DNA of 64,000 nt, taken from contig JAWZYV010000169.1 in NCBI GenBank assembly GCA_038373885.1, positions 682,001 through 746,000 on the forward strand, read 5' to 3'. Below the pieces are notes generated by a model. That model had not been told where the DNA came from. It saw only the letters and a program-made list of their open reading frames with translations, and searched no databases. Of this stretch, positions 11,950 to 25,154 are shown piece after piece (within the stretch, counting starts at the first letter, position 1; each line of letters begins with the position of its first letter). Made by a program: the position numbers and the translations under genes. The DNA is from Cheiracanthium punctorium (lineage: Eukaryota > Arthropoda > Arachnida > Araneae > Cheiracanthiidae).

Positions 11950-13575
11950 ATGAAGGGTGTAGATGCAAAAATCACATTATCCACTTTTTAAGGTATTGAA
12001 TTATAAGCCCGTGTTTGTCCTTCAAGGCGAATCGGACTGCAATAGTGATCTGAACAATAATAAACATCTGAACGTCTAAAAAAAATGCTGACAATCGCGA
12101 TTTCATGCATAACTCGAATTATCCAACAATTATTTTGCAAAAAAACTCACTGTCCAAATTGAACCAGTCTGGGAGGCTTGCAAAGAATCCTGCCTGTTTT
12201 CTTTAGATTTGTCGAAGTTTTTAAAGATAACCAAGAAACTTTTTTTAATAATTGTTCTTTGTTGGTAGATTTCTGATGTTTATTACCTTAAAAAATAATA
12301 TAACGAAAATTGATGTTGAGATATTTATCTATGTATTCACTTATTTATTTTTGCTCTTTTTGTTTTAAATACATAACTATTTTGGTTTATGAGTAGCATT
12401 AGTCATAAATGTTTGTTACAAAACTCACATTTTCCATATTTAAATTTCAATTCTAGTTTTACCAGAATTATCACAGGTGTAGGACTGTGTTCCAGTAGTT
12501 GTTAAGGCAACAAATATATCACACACAAAAAATAGCGGCAGTATATCATGTTTTGATAACAATCTCTTTTTTTTTTTTTTTTGCATTTAATAAAATTTTT
12601 TGCATTTGCATAAATTTATGTCTGCTTCCAAGGATAGTATCACTTGAAATGTGCATTAAAACTTACGATCTTTGAAAATAAAATATTCAAAATTTTAATA
12701 ACAATGCAGTTTTTGAAATTCATATACTTTACTACTTATAAAAATAAAATTAATAAATACGTTTATTATTATAATACAGGGTTTAACTCCTTTTTTTATA
12801 TTAGTAAAATAAATACCCTTACACTGATAAAATGTTGCAAATGTACTACTTCACTAATTTGTTGACTCTCCTTTAAATTGATGTATTTTGAAGTGCTTAC
12901 AAGGATATAAAAATTACGTTGTCAGCTATTAGAATAACATTAACCCCATAATACTTTCATTGGAGATTTTAATTAAAACAATTCACAAGTTACGAATTAC
13001 CTTTTAGCGTAACAATAAATTGCGTAATAAGTTTGAAAGGACTATCATTTTACCAGAACTGTCCGATGGAGTATCATTTTAAAATAAAGCGAGCATGTTT
13101 TAGTTACTAAATGATAGGCATTATTGTTGCTTAAAAGAAAAATTTCCGATCAGATCGAATATATTTTAAGCATTCAAAATGTCAAGATTAATTTAGAATA
13201 ATTTTTGAAAATTGTTTTTAAATTATTTAGGACAATGATAATACCTTAATTACTGACGATACTTATGATGTTTTATATTGTTCAATTTTGCCTGATGTGG
13301 ATTACACTTGGAGTCTCTATATTTAATTGCTCATTTGCATCATTAAACTGTGCATGATTTATTTAATTAATGCTCATTAAATGAATAGCTAATTTAACAT
13401 TTTGAAAAATAAAACATTTGGAAATAATAGCCTTTTATATTACTCTAGATATTTTTTAAACAAAATCAGCGAAGAATGAAATAGTTAAAGTGTAATTTTT
13501 ATTAAAGTGTACCCTTTTTATTGAAGTGGACACTTACTGAAGATATGCCTTGATGGCTGGATGTGGCGTTCCTTT
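11950..13575. other. AT-rich stretch without a supported gene
   Basis: Only short low-complexity frames (for example 12644..12865) with Lys/Ile/Tyr/Asn-rich output. No conserved motif seen. Confidence 0.55.
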
Positions 13576-13577
13576 TT

Positions 13578-13815
13578 CTTACACGCAGAAAAAAAAATGG
13601 TTTTACTGAATTGAAAAAAAATTTTGTTGATTCAACAAAAATTTGGTTGGCGGTATTTCAACCGAATAATTTTGTTGGTTTTAACAAAGTTTTTATTTAA
13701 TTATTAAAATATTTCTTTAAATAAGCAAAACTTTTGTTGTTTCTACAATTATATTTCTTTGAAATAGATTCAACCAAAATTTTGTTGAATAGACAAAATT
13801 TTGTTTCCAATGTGG
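13578..13815. repeat. AACAAAATTTTGTT-rich palindromic repeat
   Basis: Begins near ACACGCAGAAAAAAAAATGG and contains several AACAAAATTTTGTTG-type blocks in both orientations ('ttgttgattcaacaaaaattt', 'caaccaaaattttgttgaat'). The structure suggests a foldback MITE. Element ends and target duplication were not resolved. Confidence 0.45.
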
Positions 13816-16800
13816 AGGAACCCACTACTAGATTCAACGTCTCAACCTACTGGGTTTCCTAATTTTGAACTAATTCCAGACGAGAAATATTTTTTCATTG
13901 AGATACAAAATTTAATTTTACTTTTCAATAACATTAATACCCAAAGTAAATAAGGTACTTACAATACATCAACTATTTTGGGGCATATAATACTTCGTCT
14001 TTAATTTTTACTCAACATACTCCAGACATGTACAAAATACACACGGCAACAATTATTTAGCTATGTAAAGAAATAAAGAAAGAAAACGCAATAGTATTTT
14101 CATTATTGTCAAGGTTTAGTTAAAACTTAACATTTAAATGCAGGGCGTATTAGGATTCTTTTTTTTCTGAGTATGCTCTCTCTAATTGTTGTAGCCGTAT
14201 GTTTTTGCAAGTGAAAATGACAAAAACTGATTTTCTGAATGTATATCGCTCTTCAACCGTAGTCATTCCGTTCAGCTTGGAAGGAGGGAGGGGGGGGGCA
14301 GTGCCCCAGGATACCTATGAATTTTTAAATTATTCTCTTCTCATCTTCTACTCCCAAGAAGTCCTTTATTGCGTGAGCATATTTTTGTCCATTTCATTTA
14401 TGTAATTGTTTTTATTCATTTAATTGTGTGTTTTAATTTGTTTAAATTTTTAATTGAATTTTCCTATAATGCTGATTAATCTATTATTTTTCGTTTAAAT
14501 TCTGCTTTATGTAGAGACAATAATGTGTGATAGATGGTGATACATAAATTTTTCTGTGTACGTTAGGGATGGTAAAAAGTGATTTTAAAAACTTAAATTG
14601 TTTTTTTAATCGACATTTTAAATAAACATTTCTTATTTTTTGTCAAATCTCATTCATTTATTCTACAGATTTGGGAGAGGATAAATTTTTCCAGGTAGGC
14701 ACTACAACCCCAAATGTACACCCTTGTTTACGGGCCTGGAGAGAAAACCCTTACCCCTAAAACAAACTTGGAAGAATTTTGCTAATCAACTGTGACGCTT
14801 CAGAGCCATTGATGACAACATGGAGCAGAATGTGAAACCGAATATATATTTGGCTACTTTCAAAGTGTTCGTTCAATTTTCTAACACAGTTGTATTTGAA
14901 AGATTCAGTTTTTATTTCATGTAGCTTAAAAACTGTCACCCTGTACCAACGGCATATTACTTGTCAGTGAAAGTTAACAGCAAGGTTTAACGTAAAAAGT
15001 AAGTCATATTACATGAGTCTGATTTCATTGACTATCCGAATCAGATCAGTTTATACTTCCGCATTTAAACAATAAATAATACAGTAGAGTGAGAAACCAT
15101 AAACAAACTTCTAAATCCTTCTAAAACGTGCGAAATACAGTTTACTCTACAAAATCTTTTTGAAATGCAGTTGTAAAGGTATGAGGCTGTAATACTTTGA
15201 TAGAATTGGATCTATCTCAATCCTTTCCAAGGAAAAGTTGAAACAATTAACTTTAGATTTAAATATAAAAAATATGTATGTACGATAGCTTTAACAGTTT
15301 CCTGCAGGATAAAAATCTTATTAAGACAAATAGAAGAAAAGTTTTATAATAACCTTTAGTATATAGATAATATTAAATAATAGTTTATTAGTTAATATAG
15401 TCAAACCTAATATAAGTATAAATTGTAGTTAAATAACTAACATTACTAATAAATAGTTAAATTATAGTAAATAAGGTATTCGTCAAATAGTCCTGTTTGA
15501 AGTTTCACACTTTCTTTTATTGTCACAATAAATAATTGATATAGTATGGAAAAAATATTTGGTATATTCAATCTAATCAGTATCGGAAAATATAGTAAAT
15601 TAAGAATATATTTACGAAGCTCATATAACATAAAATATATAATATATCACTCAATCACGAGAAAGTAATGGAAATAGAATACGCAACTAATCTCAAAATT
15701 GTATCCTTATAAATGAAAAAAAATTAGAATTGTATCCTTATAATTTGAAAACATTGTATGTTTCAAACATACCCTCGTTTAGGCTGCATTTATATGTATG
15801 CATATATATTTGTTAAAAAGTGTCTTTCATGTCCTACATATCGTTAGTAATTATTACACTAATTTTAAAACGTAGTTTTCTTTAATGCAAATTATTATGT
15901 TCAGTGTAAAATACATTGAAAATACAGTTATAAATCAAATTTGGCTGTACGTGAAAATGAATGATATGAAAATTTTTACATTTGTACGAAGTTGACTAAA
16001 TAAGTCAGTTATAAACTTATTACAGTCTTTAATTTGAATGTATAATTTTGAATGTGACTATGATTTACAAACTGCTGTGTTACTGTAACTACTATTGATA
16101 ACTATTTCTGTATAACATAAACTCACGATATATGCTGAATATATTGGATTTCCCCATAGAACAATACGTAACACATGATTACCAAGCTACTAGAATTACC
16201 CTTTGTTATATTCCACTATTAATATCGGGTCATCCATACTGTTGTTACCTTTAAACTGACTAAACAATAAACGCATTATTAAACAAACTTAAAAATCTAG
16301 ATACGCAGTAGGCATAAATCAAAAGGCATGTGGTTTCAATAAATGAAACTGAAGCCAGCCTGCCTCTCAGAATTTGTTCAGATCTTATTTCTTTATTCAT
16401 CATAAAAGAATCTCTCTTAAAATGTCTTTCATAAGAATATCCTGAGCGCTGAGTGCCGCACTTGAAGAGAGAAATTGAATATCTACACCTGTTGAAATAT
16501 CGGGTTTTCACATCCTTACATCACTTAATTGTTTAAATTCTTTTTTTGTTTTCCAAAGAGGCGTTCTACTTCTGGTGGATTTCTGCGGTTGTTTAAAATT
16601 CGATGCTGGAATTTGCAATCAAATATTGGCTAAGTGATCTTGCTGACGTCATAGCACACGTACCGGAAACATAATAAATTTATTTTGAAAGTATATTATA
16701 GCGTTTGAATAGTTCATAATGACAAATATTATATATTTATTGAGCTGTTTTAGAGAACTGGTATTTGAACTTCAAAATTGGTTAGTTCATTTCTAAAGAT

Positions 16801-17580
16801 GTTTATCTTAGTTGATTTAAAGACATTTTTTTAGGAATACTGAAAAGTTAAATGCGACTTTAGACTTTAATTCTAATAGAATCTTTTTTTTTTCAAAATA
16901 TGTGAAATTAAATACTAGTTAAACTCCAACATACACCTTAAAAATATCTATTAACAGTTTCAGACCAAATGTCCCAATATTAGAACACATCTGTGCATTA
17001 TTCTATATTCTTCATTTTCAATGATTTTGATACCACTACCTAGCGTCCTACTAATAATACATGCAAGAGTAGCAGAACGTTAGCATTTTTGCTTTCTAGA
17101 TGGCGGAAAATCTCCAGCAGAGAAGATAATTGACGTGTGCCAAGACATTTGAAGCCGAAAGTTAAATGCATCTTTATGAGTGCATGAATGAATGCATGCA
17201 TGCATTCAAAAGGCATGAGAAGTGTGAAGTATTTTCATGTTTTCACGCCCAAAGAAATTGTTTCGAAAAGTTTCATACAAAAGAACGGTAATTTTTTTTC
17301 TCATTTTGCTCAATTATAGCCTCATGTCCTATTATTAGAACATGTTTTAATTAGTTTGGTAATTGACTGAATATTATAATATTTCATATTTAATATATTT
17401 ACCTATAGTGCTGCACATCTAATCACTCATTGATTTTTTATCTGCTCTATTCAAAATTCAGGTCAGAACGGGTTAATACCGTTAAAATTGTGACTTAACC
17501 ATTTCAAACCTGATTATTAACATGATTAAATATTTGGTCTAGATACAGGACATTGTACAGTGTGTACATTTTTGTAATGA
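13816..17580. other. Mostly unique AT-rich DNA
   Basis: No supported gene. The frame 16260..16511 (minus) opens with GTG, not ATG, and has no recognised domain. A perfect CRE palindrome (TGACGTCA) lies at 16644..16651, with CACGTA and CCGGAAAC immediately to its right. Confidence 0.5.
16644..16651. promoter_or_regulatory. CRE palindrome (bZIP site)
   Basis: TGACGTCA in the context TTGCTGACGTCATAGCACAC also resembles a Maf-type MARE. A GC-richer context and an ETS-like CCGGAAAC nearby make a small regulatory cluster possible. One 8-mer is weak evidence by itself. Confidence 0.3.
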
Positions 17581-18109
17581 TACAAGGGTCAGTCAAATGA
17601 AAACAAAACTGACTATATAAACAGAAAGGAGGGCATTTTTTTAACGCGCGGGTATTTTTAAAGACGTGCTCTCTACTGGGAATCATGAAGGAACAGCGCG
17701 AGCTCCACTACTGTGCAATTCGTCCGTCAGATATGCTCGAAGTGAGGTGAGGATTGGTGTGCGCGTCTATCTCTGAGGAGGCTGACAAGTAGGAACTGGA
17801 AGGGAAGTGCCTACATACAGTCCAGATCTCTCCCCGTACGATTTCCAAATTTTTATTACCTTCAGAGACCGTTCGAAACGCCTCAAGACCGTTTGTGGCA
17901 GTTGATTTTTTTTTATGAAAGAAGAAACGCACGCCTGGATGCAAGCATGTCTCTAAAGCAACCCCAAAGATTTTTTATAAATGCACTGACCCTCTGATTT
18001 CACCGAGGTAAAATTAGATTAACAGTGTTACTGGGATTACTATTGAGTTAGTTGATAGCTTATTAATTTATTTTCTATCATTACCGTTTTCATCTGACTG
18101 ACTCTTATA
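17581..18109. mobile_element. Deleted mariner-family element
   Basis: Terminal inverted repeats: TACAAGGGTCAGTCAAATGA at the left and the inverse of TATAAGAGTCAGTCAGATGA at the right, with TA at each end. At 529 bp it is less than half of an autonomous mariner, so most of the transposase is gone. The retained coding piece is described separately. Confidence 0.6.
17813..17905 (+). pseudogene. Mariner transposase C-terminal fragment
   Basis: Reading frame at 17813 gives TYSPDLSPYDFQIF and then a basic segment before a TGA. The (S/A)PDLSPYDF signature is the conserved block around the last catalytic aspartate of mariner-family transposases. The fragment is ~30 codons, lacks the N-terminal helix-turn-helix and the first two catalytic residues, and cannot be functional. 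It sits inside the TIR pair 17581..18109, which supports the assignment. Confidence 0.55.
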
Positions 18110-18273
18110 GAAGTTAATTTCGTGATAATATATTCTGACTATAACAATTTTGTAAAACATGCACAACCATTTTAAACTTGAAATTATTAGTAGTTGTTTT
18201 GCAACATTTTCCCCAAATTTGTTCCCTCAATTGTAGACACCTGGCCTGAAAAGGTAAAGGCATCGTCCATACA

Positions 18274-18767
18274 CAGGGTGTTTGTTTACCATACGGCTCG
18301 CGGGCCATAGTCCGGCCCTCCGAGGGTTTGAATCCGACCACCCTATTTCTGTTTGGGGTACTTTTTTTTTCTTTTAATTGGCGGATTAAAAAGAAAAAAA
18401 AAGAATTCTTTCGAACCAAAGAGAAAACACAAACGTAGTAAGACAACCATCTGTGTTTGGAGTTAAAGAAAAGAAGTGAGGTTAAAAATTAGTGTGAAAA
18501 ATTTTAAAGGCTAATCTTACGATCAATTTCTCATGTGTTTACTTCTGTTGTTATTTTTTATTATTTGCGGAACTCATACCCAGGAATTTATTCATACTCC
18601 CTCAACATCTGCCTAAATTTCTTCTATAGAGGCTAAAGTAATGTATCTTTTTCATACTAAAAAACGCTCATTCTCCCCTCTAAAAATAGTGCATCTCATT
18701 GGTGCGCAATGTTAGAGATTTTTTTTTTGGAAATAGCTTCTTAGAAAAAAAAGCTTGCACAACCCTG
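18274..18767. mobile_element. Probable non-autonomous hAT element
   Basis: The left end CAGGGTGTTTGTTTACCATA runs into CGGCTCGCGGGCCATAGTCC, the GGCCCGCGG-type subterminal sequence common in hAT elements. The right end closes '...ttgcacaaccctg', the inverse of CAGGGTTGTGCAA. Flanks GTCCATAC and GTCTATAA agree at 6 of 8 positions, compatible with an 8-bp target duplication. No transposase is visible. Confidence 0.4.
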
Positions 18768-18775
18768 GTCTATAA

Positions 18776-20160
18776 CAGAATGTCATGTTACCCATTATTC
18801 TATTCGGACTGTTACTTGCTAAGCTAAATCTTGGTATAAACTAGTATCCTATTTGCTTCATTTCTCATGTAGTACAACAAAATTCGATGTACATGGTAAA
18901 TGAGAGTCTATAAATAAAATGAGTAAATATAAAAATATGATTTTCGAGGCTTAAAAAAAGATTTATAGACAGCCACTTAAAAAGTTAAAATTTATAAAGA
19001 TAGAAAATGTATGTAGCCATAAACCTTACAGTCTTACCTTATTACTTCAAAAAGATTAGAACTCATGCTATATCTCGGATTACGATATATTATTTTAAGG
19101 ATTATAGTCCAAAATACAAAATGTACAAAATTCGAAAATAAATATACTTTTATTTGCTATAAACTGTCTAATCTTCACTTCAATTGTTTTTCGGATCTTC
19201 ATATTTGGATTTAAGAGGATTAAATAAGCGTAAAACTCAAAAATCATTAATGTAAAAATATAATACAAGAGTGTCTAATTAATTCTATTTATAGGTTTGT
19301 ATTTAAATTGAAAGTAATTTTTAGATACCTTTATTTAAACTTCACACTAAAAAAAATATATGTTCTTTTAAATATTACGCTGCTTATGTCATCAATTATC
19401 TAAGGACAGCAATACGACAGCCTATTATTATTAATAAATTATTATTATTATTATTATTATTATGTATTTGTTTTGTATAAGACCAGAATAATTTATTTTA
19501 AAAATACGCGTAACTGTATTTGTTACTATCGTATTAATGAAGTATTAATAATAACAACCTACCGAAAATAGTCTTCTTAAATCTTCAAAAACTGCATTTT
19601 AAATTTTATTGAAAATACTTGTTAAAAAGATAATTTTCTAATTACATAACTCTCTTAAAATGCTTTTTTTAGACAGATTATTTTCTCGAGAATCCGGATT
19701 GTCTCACAAATATCTACTACATATTTTCTTAATCAGTCTATAACAGAAAAACAATACCTTTTTTTTCCTGAAAGAAAAAAGCTAACATTAAAAATGCTTC
19801 ATTTTTAAATGTTTTAATTATTTAAAGAAATGCCATTAATTATTAACTAGTATTAAAAATAAAAACCAGGACAATCAATGTAGAAGAAAACTTTTAAAGT
19901 AGTTTTTGTCTGAACAAAATTGTGTTCATTCTGATCTGTTAGATCAATTATAGCAAAATTATGCATACAAGCATATGCTACAATCTGCAGTATTAATATT
20001 ATTGTTTAGTAATCTCATAATGCATAAACATATCATGCATAAACATTATCTTTAAAAGAAAATCGTTCAGATGCATGTTGTACATTCTTTTGAGTTCCAT
20101 TATTTCTAATCCTACTTTCGTTGTCGTTTCTCAATCGTTTTCCGTAAAGAAGAAAGCTTC
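18776..20160. other. AT-rich stretch without a supported gene
   Basis: Only an (ATT)n run near 19434..19463 stands out. Confidence 0.55.
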
Positions 20161-20167
20161 CATATAG

Positions 20168-20386
20168 TCATTCAATCGCCGTAATCAATGTATCTACATA
20201 GGGTTCGTCTGCTTTGTTTTTTTTTTTCTTTTGGTCTCCAATTGTTCCATCTTCCTCTCGAGGAGGAATGCAATTTGTTACGAATACGCTGTATTGGAAA
20301 CTTGGCAGAAGCTCGCTCCACTTTCCTCTATGATTAAAACATTTGAATAAACAGACTCTGGAAGTCTGAGAAAGTGCAGTTACCAT
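20168..20386 (-). CDS. Hypothetical small protein (72 aa) or terminal exon
   Basis: The ATG at 20386 opens a 72-codon frame ending TGA at 20168. The open frame continues upstream to a stop near 20440, and this upstream part encodes a strongly hydrophobic segment (HILFLLVTIMVTALS) that would make a good signal peptide or membrane segment if a start lay further upstream or in another exon. The rest is mixed-composition, with Cys in a C-x3-C pair (VCLFKC) plus one more Cys, a poly-Lys stretch and an acidic C-terminus (ADEPYVDTLITAIE). Codon use is less AT-biased than the neighbourhood. No family recognised. It could be chance. Confidence 0.25.
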   Translation of the reverse strand: MVTALSQTSRVCLFKCFNHRGKWSELLPSFQYSVFVTNCIPPREEDGTIGDQKKKKNKADEPYVDTLITAIE

Positions 20387-20635
20387 TATAGTTACTAGCA
20401 AAAATAGAATATGTTCTCGTAAATGTTGCGTTCAGACTGTAACTTTTCTATTTCTTTGAAAACAAATAACAGTGATGAAAAATAATTTGTCAATATATCG
20501 CGTCCGGTGTAAAGTGTTTTATTGTAATCACTTCACAACTAAATATTAACTTGCAATCAGCTTCATTTCAATCCGATACGGTATTATTGTATAAAAATTG
20601 ATATATTATTCAATAGATTATACATTTTTCACTAC

Positions 20636-20932
20636 TTTACGCCGTGGTATAATGACTAGCGCATTGTGCTGCGGTGCCACAGGTCCAGGGTTCGATATTC
20701 GGTCTGGGCAACGTTGACTCAGCCTTTCATCCTTTAAGTGGGTCTGTAAAATGAGGACCAAGCTCGCTTGGGTACTAAACACTGAGAAATCGCGTTAGGC
20801 TGACAACTTGGCTGATGCATATGCCACCCCGGAGCCCATGGTTGCAAAATCATGACTGGGAAGCGTAGGCCATGGCCCGGCGTGGGTTGTTACTCCAGTG
20901 TTTTGTGTTGTTTACAGTTGTTATGTTTCACT
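20636..20932 (+). repeat. tRNA-derived SINE, plus strand
   Basis: The tRNA-like head has box A (TGGTATAATGACTAGCGCA) and box B (GGGTTCGATATTCGG) at normal spacing. The body contains GACTCAGCCTTTCATCCTTT followed by GGGTCTGTAAAATGAGGACC, resembling a central motif I recall from invertebrate SINEs (AGCCTTTCATCC..GGGTCGATAAAATGAGTACC). That resemblance is from memory and should be checked. The element is clearly GC-richer than its surroundings. Confidence 0.6.
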
Positions 20933-21086
20933 GGAATTTCAACAAAGAAAATCTATACAGAGAAAAGTGATCTAAAATGATCACCTTAAGGGAAAAACTT
21001 ATGTAAAATGACGTAAATGTTTCAATAAAACTTAGGCTCTTTCTATCATATTTTACACTGTATTTTGCATCATAAACATATTTTAA

Positions 21087-22639
21087 TCCTAACTAATATT
21101 ATAAATGCGAAAGTGAGTTTGTTTGTTTGTTTGTTTGGTTATGACGTTTAGTTATGACGCTGATGATTAATTAAAAGCCGTTTTATCGCCCGCACAAAAT
21201 GATTTATGCTTTTGAAATAAAGCAGAAATTATATTTGAAAAATCACATGTATTTGAAAAACATGGAAATTATGTTGATTTTACGCCAAATTAAAAAGCAT
21301 AAGTAAAGAAAAGGGTACTTACGTATTACCGGCGGTCCGCCAAGGCAAGCGATTTTTTGCCGAAATAAATGCCGGGAACATGAAATTATTAATGGTTTTG
21401 AATACGATTGGCAACAGTTTGGCAAGTCATTTGACGAAAAAACAGTTTGGCGAGAATGTCCGCCGGGATAATACGTAAGTACCAAGAAAAAGTCCAGATG
21501 TGTTTTTAAAGTTCATAAATTTCCAAATCCTACCAATAATATAAATGTGTACGTTTGTGTGTTTGGATGTTTTTGACTGAATCACACAAAAATGGTTGAA
21601 CGGATTTAGAAAAATTTGTAATGAAAATAGCTTATGCCCTGGATTAACATACAGGCAGCCTTTCAAGCATATAGCATAAATAATTCTTTTACAAAGACAC
21701 TCAAAATAATTCTAATGCACTGCGCTCTATAGAAATTTTGTAGCTACTAAACCGATTCTAAAACTTTTTTCACTGATTGAAAGTTACATTATTCCTGAGT
21801 ATAATTGTTTGTTTTTGGATTAAGACCGATTGACTGCACTAGGGTCCTAGGTCTATATGGGGAAGTCCTCTATGGGGGACTTTCTAAGTGATCCTAGCCC
21901 GTATTTACGCGAGGTTTTTTAGAAAACCACGAAAAACTGGGAGCGGCTAGGTCGACAGGCGCGACCGGGGTTTGAACCTGACACCTCCGGCCTTGCAGTT
22001 TTGAGAGCAGAACTTCTTAGACACTGGTGGCATCCTAAGTGTTATAGCTACCTTTAATGCATATATCACAGATAGTTCTTTTACAGAGATGTTTATAAGA
22101 ATTACATTACGCTCTATGTGTATCTCTAAGTACTGAACCGATTCCTAAACTTTTTTTACTGATAGTAAGCTACACTATTCTTGAGTATTATAGGCTATAA
22201 TTCATGCATGTAGCGTAAATAGTTCCTTTACAGAAACACTCAAAATAATTCTAATACATTACGCTGTCTGGGTATCTCTGTAACTACAGAACCGATTCTA
22301 AAACTTTTTCACTAATAGAAAGCTGCTCTATTCCTGATTAACCTAGACTAAAATTCATGCATATAGCATAAATATTTCTTTTACAAAACAGTTCGCAGGT
22401 ACTGTCATAACTGTATTCGTTAAATACCTTAAAAAATGTAAATTTAGTAACTCTGCATATTCTCTTATTTTAAATGAAGTATATTACCATGCATTATACT
22501 TCATTTGAAACAAGTAAAAATCAAACAATATTTAATGCAGTTTCTTTTGTCGCAACAATATTTGTTATTCACGCATGCTACATTTCTCTCGGGACCTAAT
22601 TCTAAAGCCGACGCGGACGAAGTCGCGGGTAGTAGCTAG
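21087..22639 (+). mobile_element. Non-autonomous Helitron (152-bp unit family)
   Basis: The 5' end TCCTAACTAATATTATAAAT follows A at 21086. The 3' end is a GC hairpin (CGCGGACGAAGTCGCG) followed by GGTAGTAGCTAG, with T at 22640, so it fits 5'-A|TC...CTAG|T-3'. It encodes no Rep/helicase. The interior has units about 152 bp apart, marked by ACCGATTC(T/C)(A/T)AAAC at 21751, 22139 and 22291. The 388-bp first interval equals one unit plus a ~235-bp insertion. A second, similar 5' start (TAATATTATAAAGGC) lies immediately downstream at 22641. Confidence 0.7.
21806..22040 (-). repeat. SINE-like insert inside the Helitron
   Basis: A GC-rich ~235-bp segment breaks the Helitron's repeat unit. On the minus strand it contains AGGTGTCAGGTTCAAACCCC (a good B box) downstream of 'ctctcaaaactgcaaggccgg', then a GC-rich body. 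Its length equals the excess in the interrupted Helitron unit, which independently supports an insertion. The exact ends are approximate. Confidence 0.5.
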
Positions 22640-22640
22640 T

Positions 22641-24783
22641 AATATTATAAAGGCACATTGTGTAATGAAAAGTATAATTTTGAAAAAGAGTCCAAAGGAT
22701 CATTTTACCCTCACGAAAGGGGAAAATGATCCTTCATTTGTAAATAATACCAAACATTTCTTATATTATTTCTATGTGCTCATACAATTATTTTCGTTTT
22801 TGGAGAACCCAAGGATTTTTTTTTTTTTTAATTTCAAAGCAAAATATACCTTATAATTTTATTTTCTTCTACTTACAAACATCTAAATGGAAAAGAAATG
22901 CACCTATTATTAAAATAAATTTAAAAGGACTGACTAAATAAACTCAAAAATTAAAGGTCAACATCAATTTAACCCTGTTTGCAGTCTGCAAGAAACGCCC
23001 CCATCCTGTCAGAAACAGGACAGTACTACTTAGTTACAATGTTTAAATAGTCTGCCCTATTATTATCATAAGTCTACTGCATTGGCAACGCTTGCATTTA
23101 AAACTGTGTCTTTTGTTCACGACATTTTGTGAAACCACGATCAATGCATTTCTGGGCAAAGCATTATGTTCAAATTTTCTGCACTGTGAATGCAATCAGT
23201 AGTAAAAATTTTAATCACCCACAATTCAATAGGATGAAATTGTGAATTTTATTTTTGTTGTTAAAGAAAGGATAGTGAGGTTTGCTTAGGATAAAAGTAT
23301 AATGTACATAGCAAAACGCACTTCGTTTTTCGTCGTCTTCTTTTATTTTTAAAGAAATCTTTGAACTTCGATTGACTAACATTCCAAAAAAATATTTAGA
23401 AATATGTGGTTAATTAAAGTTTCGCGTGCAGTGCTGTTGCTTTTTATACGTTTTACTTCCAATTATAATTGTGATTGAACAGAACACGGAAAATTTCTTG
23501 ATATGAATGATGGATTTTTTCAACGGAGCTGCTGAAGTAATAATTTAAAAATGATGTATTAAAATTGGAAAAACGAAAACGAAAAAAGAAAAAAATAGTT
23601 TATTGTTATTTAGGCGTAACGAATAACTTCATTTTCTTTTTATGACAAGAAATTTTTTATATAGGTTCAGACTCTCTAAAAGCATTCGAGTATAAGTGAA
23701 ATTTTCTATTTTAGCTTTGCGAATAATTAATTATTTTTTTGAAAAATGCACAACTGGATAAAAATGTGAAAAATGTAGTTACACACACCTAAGCCATGTT
23801 TTACGATACATAATTTTTAATACTCAAACCTAGGCAGAATTTTTCACTTTTGCTTGAATAATAATTTGGGATGGTATAATTTTATTAAAGCAACACCACA
23901 TAAAAACAGTTTTCGATAAAGTTAAGGTAAGAGTGAAATGATACATTTTAGTATTTAAATATATGAGTTGCAATATACTTTTTAAACTATAATGAAGAAT
24001 TTCTTAAAGAAAATGTTTAAGAAACTTCATATATTTCCTAATCTTATATCATATTAAAGAACTAAAAATTTCTAAATTTCATTTTATATATTATAACTTA
24101 TTTTAAAAAATATAAATAAAAAATATAAAACATCGTTCATGATAACTTTTACACTTATTTTAAACTTAGATTGTAACTTATTTTTCATTTAAATTACCTC
24201 TATATTTTATTACATCTAAATTCTACTATTTCTTTCATACACAGATAATAATAAGAAGCATAAAACACGTAAACCTGTGTAATTTTTATTAATAGAAAGT
24301 GCATAAAGGTATCCTCTAAATCAAAATCTCACTACATTAATACGCATAATTTCAAAATCATTAGTATCGGATTTTATTTCTCAAATACCAATCACAATTG
24401 TGTGTAATAAATTACGATGTTGTATTTCAAAAATTCAGAATTTTATTACCGGCTTTATGGACAAGTATTGTGAACAGTTATTTGTCCAAATGCCTTCCAC
24501 TAAACAATCATCTACAACGAGTGCCCTAGTCAGATTTATCCCCGGCTTGCTGTGTCTCAACCGAAAACACATCCACTGGAAAAGCGTATACAAGAAACGT
24601 CTGCACTGCTAACAAACCAGAATAGAATGTTTCAGACTTTTCTCAAGTAGTGAAACATTGACAGTAGTACTATCATTTCTAATTCCTTCTCAACATATCT
24701 TGCCAATATAATACCCCAAAAATTTCGAATTTTTAAAAAATGCGATTTAAGTTACAAGCAACGTTTGTTATCTGTGTTTTACC
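22641..24783. other. AT-rich stretch, weak ORFs only
   Basis: A plus-strand frame at 24400..24612 (70 codons) lies in slightly GC-richer sequence but has no recognisable domain and no splice context I trust. Nothing else supported. Confidence 0.5.
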
Positions 24784-25154
24784 ATTTAAAGCAGTGGTCC
24801 CTAACCCTCGGGCCACGGTCCGGTGCAGGTGAATCAAATAGTACGGGGCTGCCCAACCCAGACAGCACATAAGCTTAAATCAAGCTTGACATTTCTTTGA
24901 ATTTGACGCATTAATGCAAGCTTGACAGTTCAACACATTCTAAGCTGGCAGCAAGTTTTCAGGAAACAAGTTGAATTGTCAAGCTTAAATACAGCTTGGT
25001 TTAAGCTTGGCAATTGCTACTCGCTTGATTTTTCCTTTTTAAAGGAGCGTTGATGCCGCCATCTGTGAAAGAGAATGGACATTAATTGTCTAGCGTCCTC
25101 AAATTTGCTGAAAGTTCGTAAAAGATGTGTTCATTTTATTACCAGTGCCATATT

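Noticed and set aside
16260..16511. 83-codon minus-strand frame downstream of a CRE site
   Set aside because: Starts with GTG, the nearby ATG is followed at once by a stop, and no motif is recognisable.
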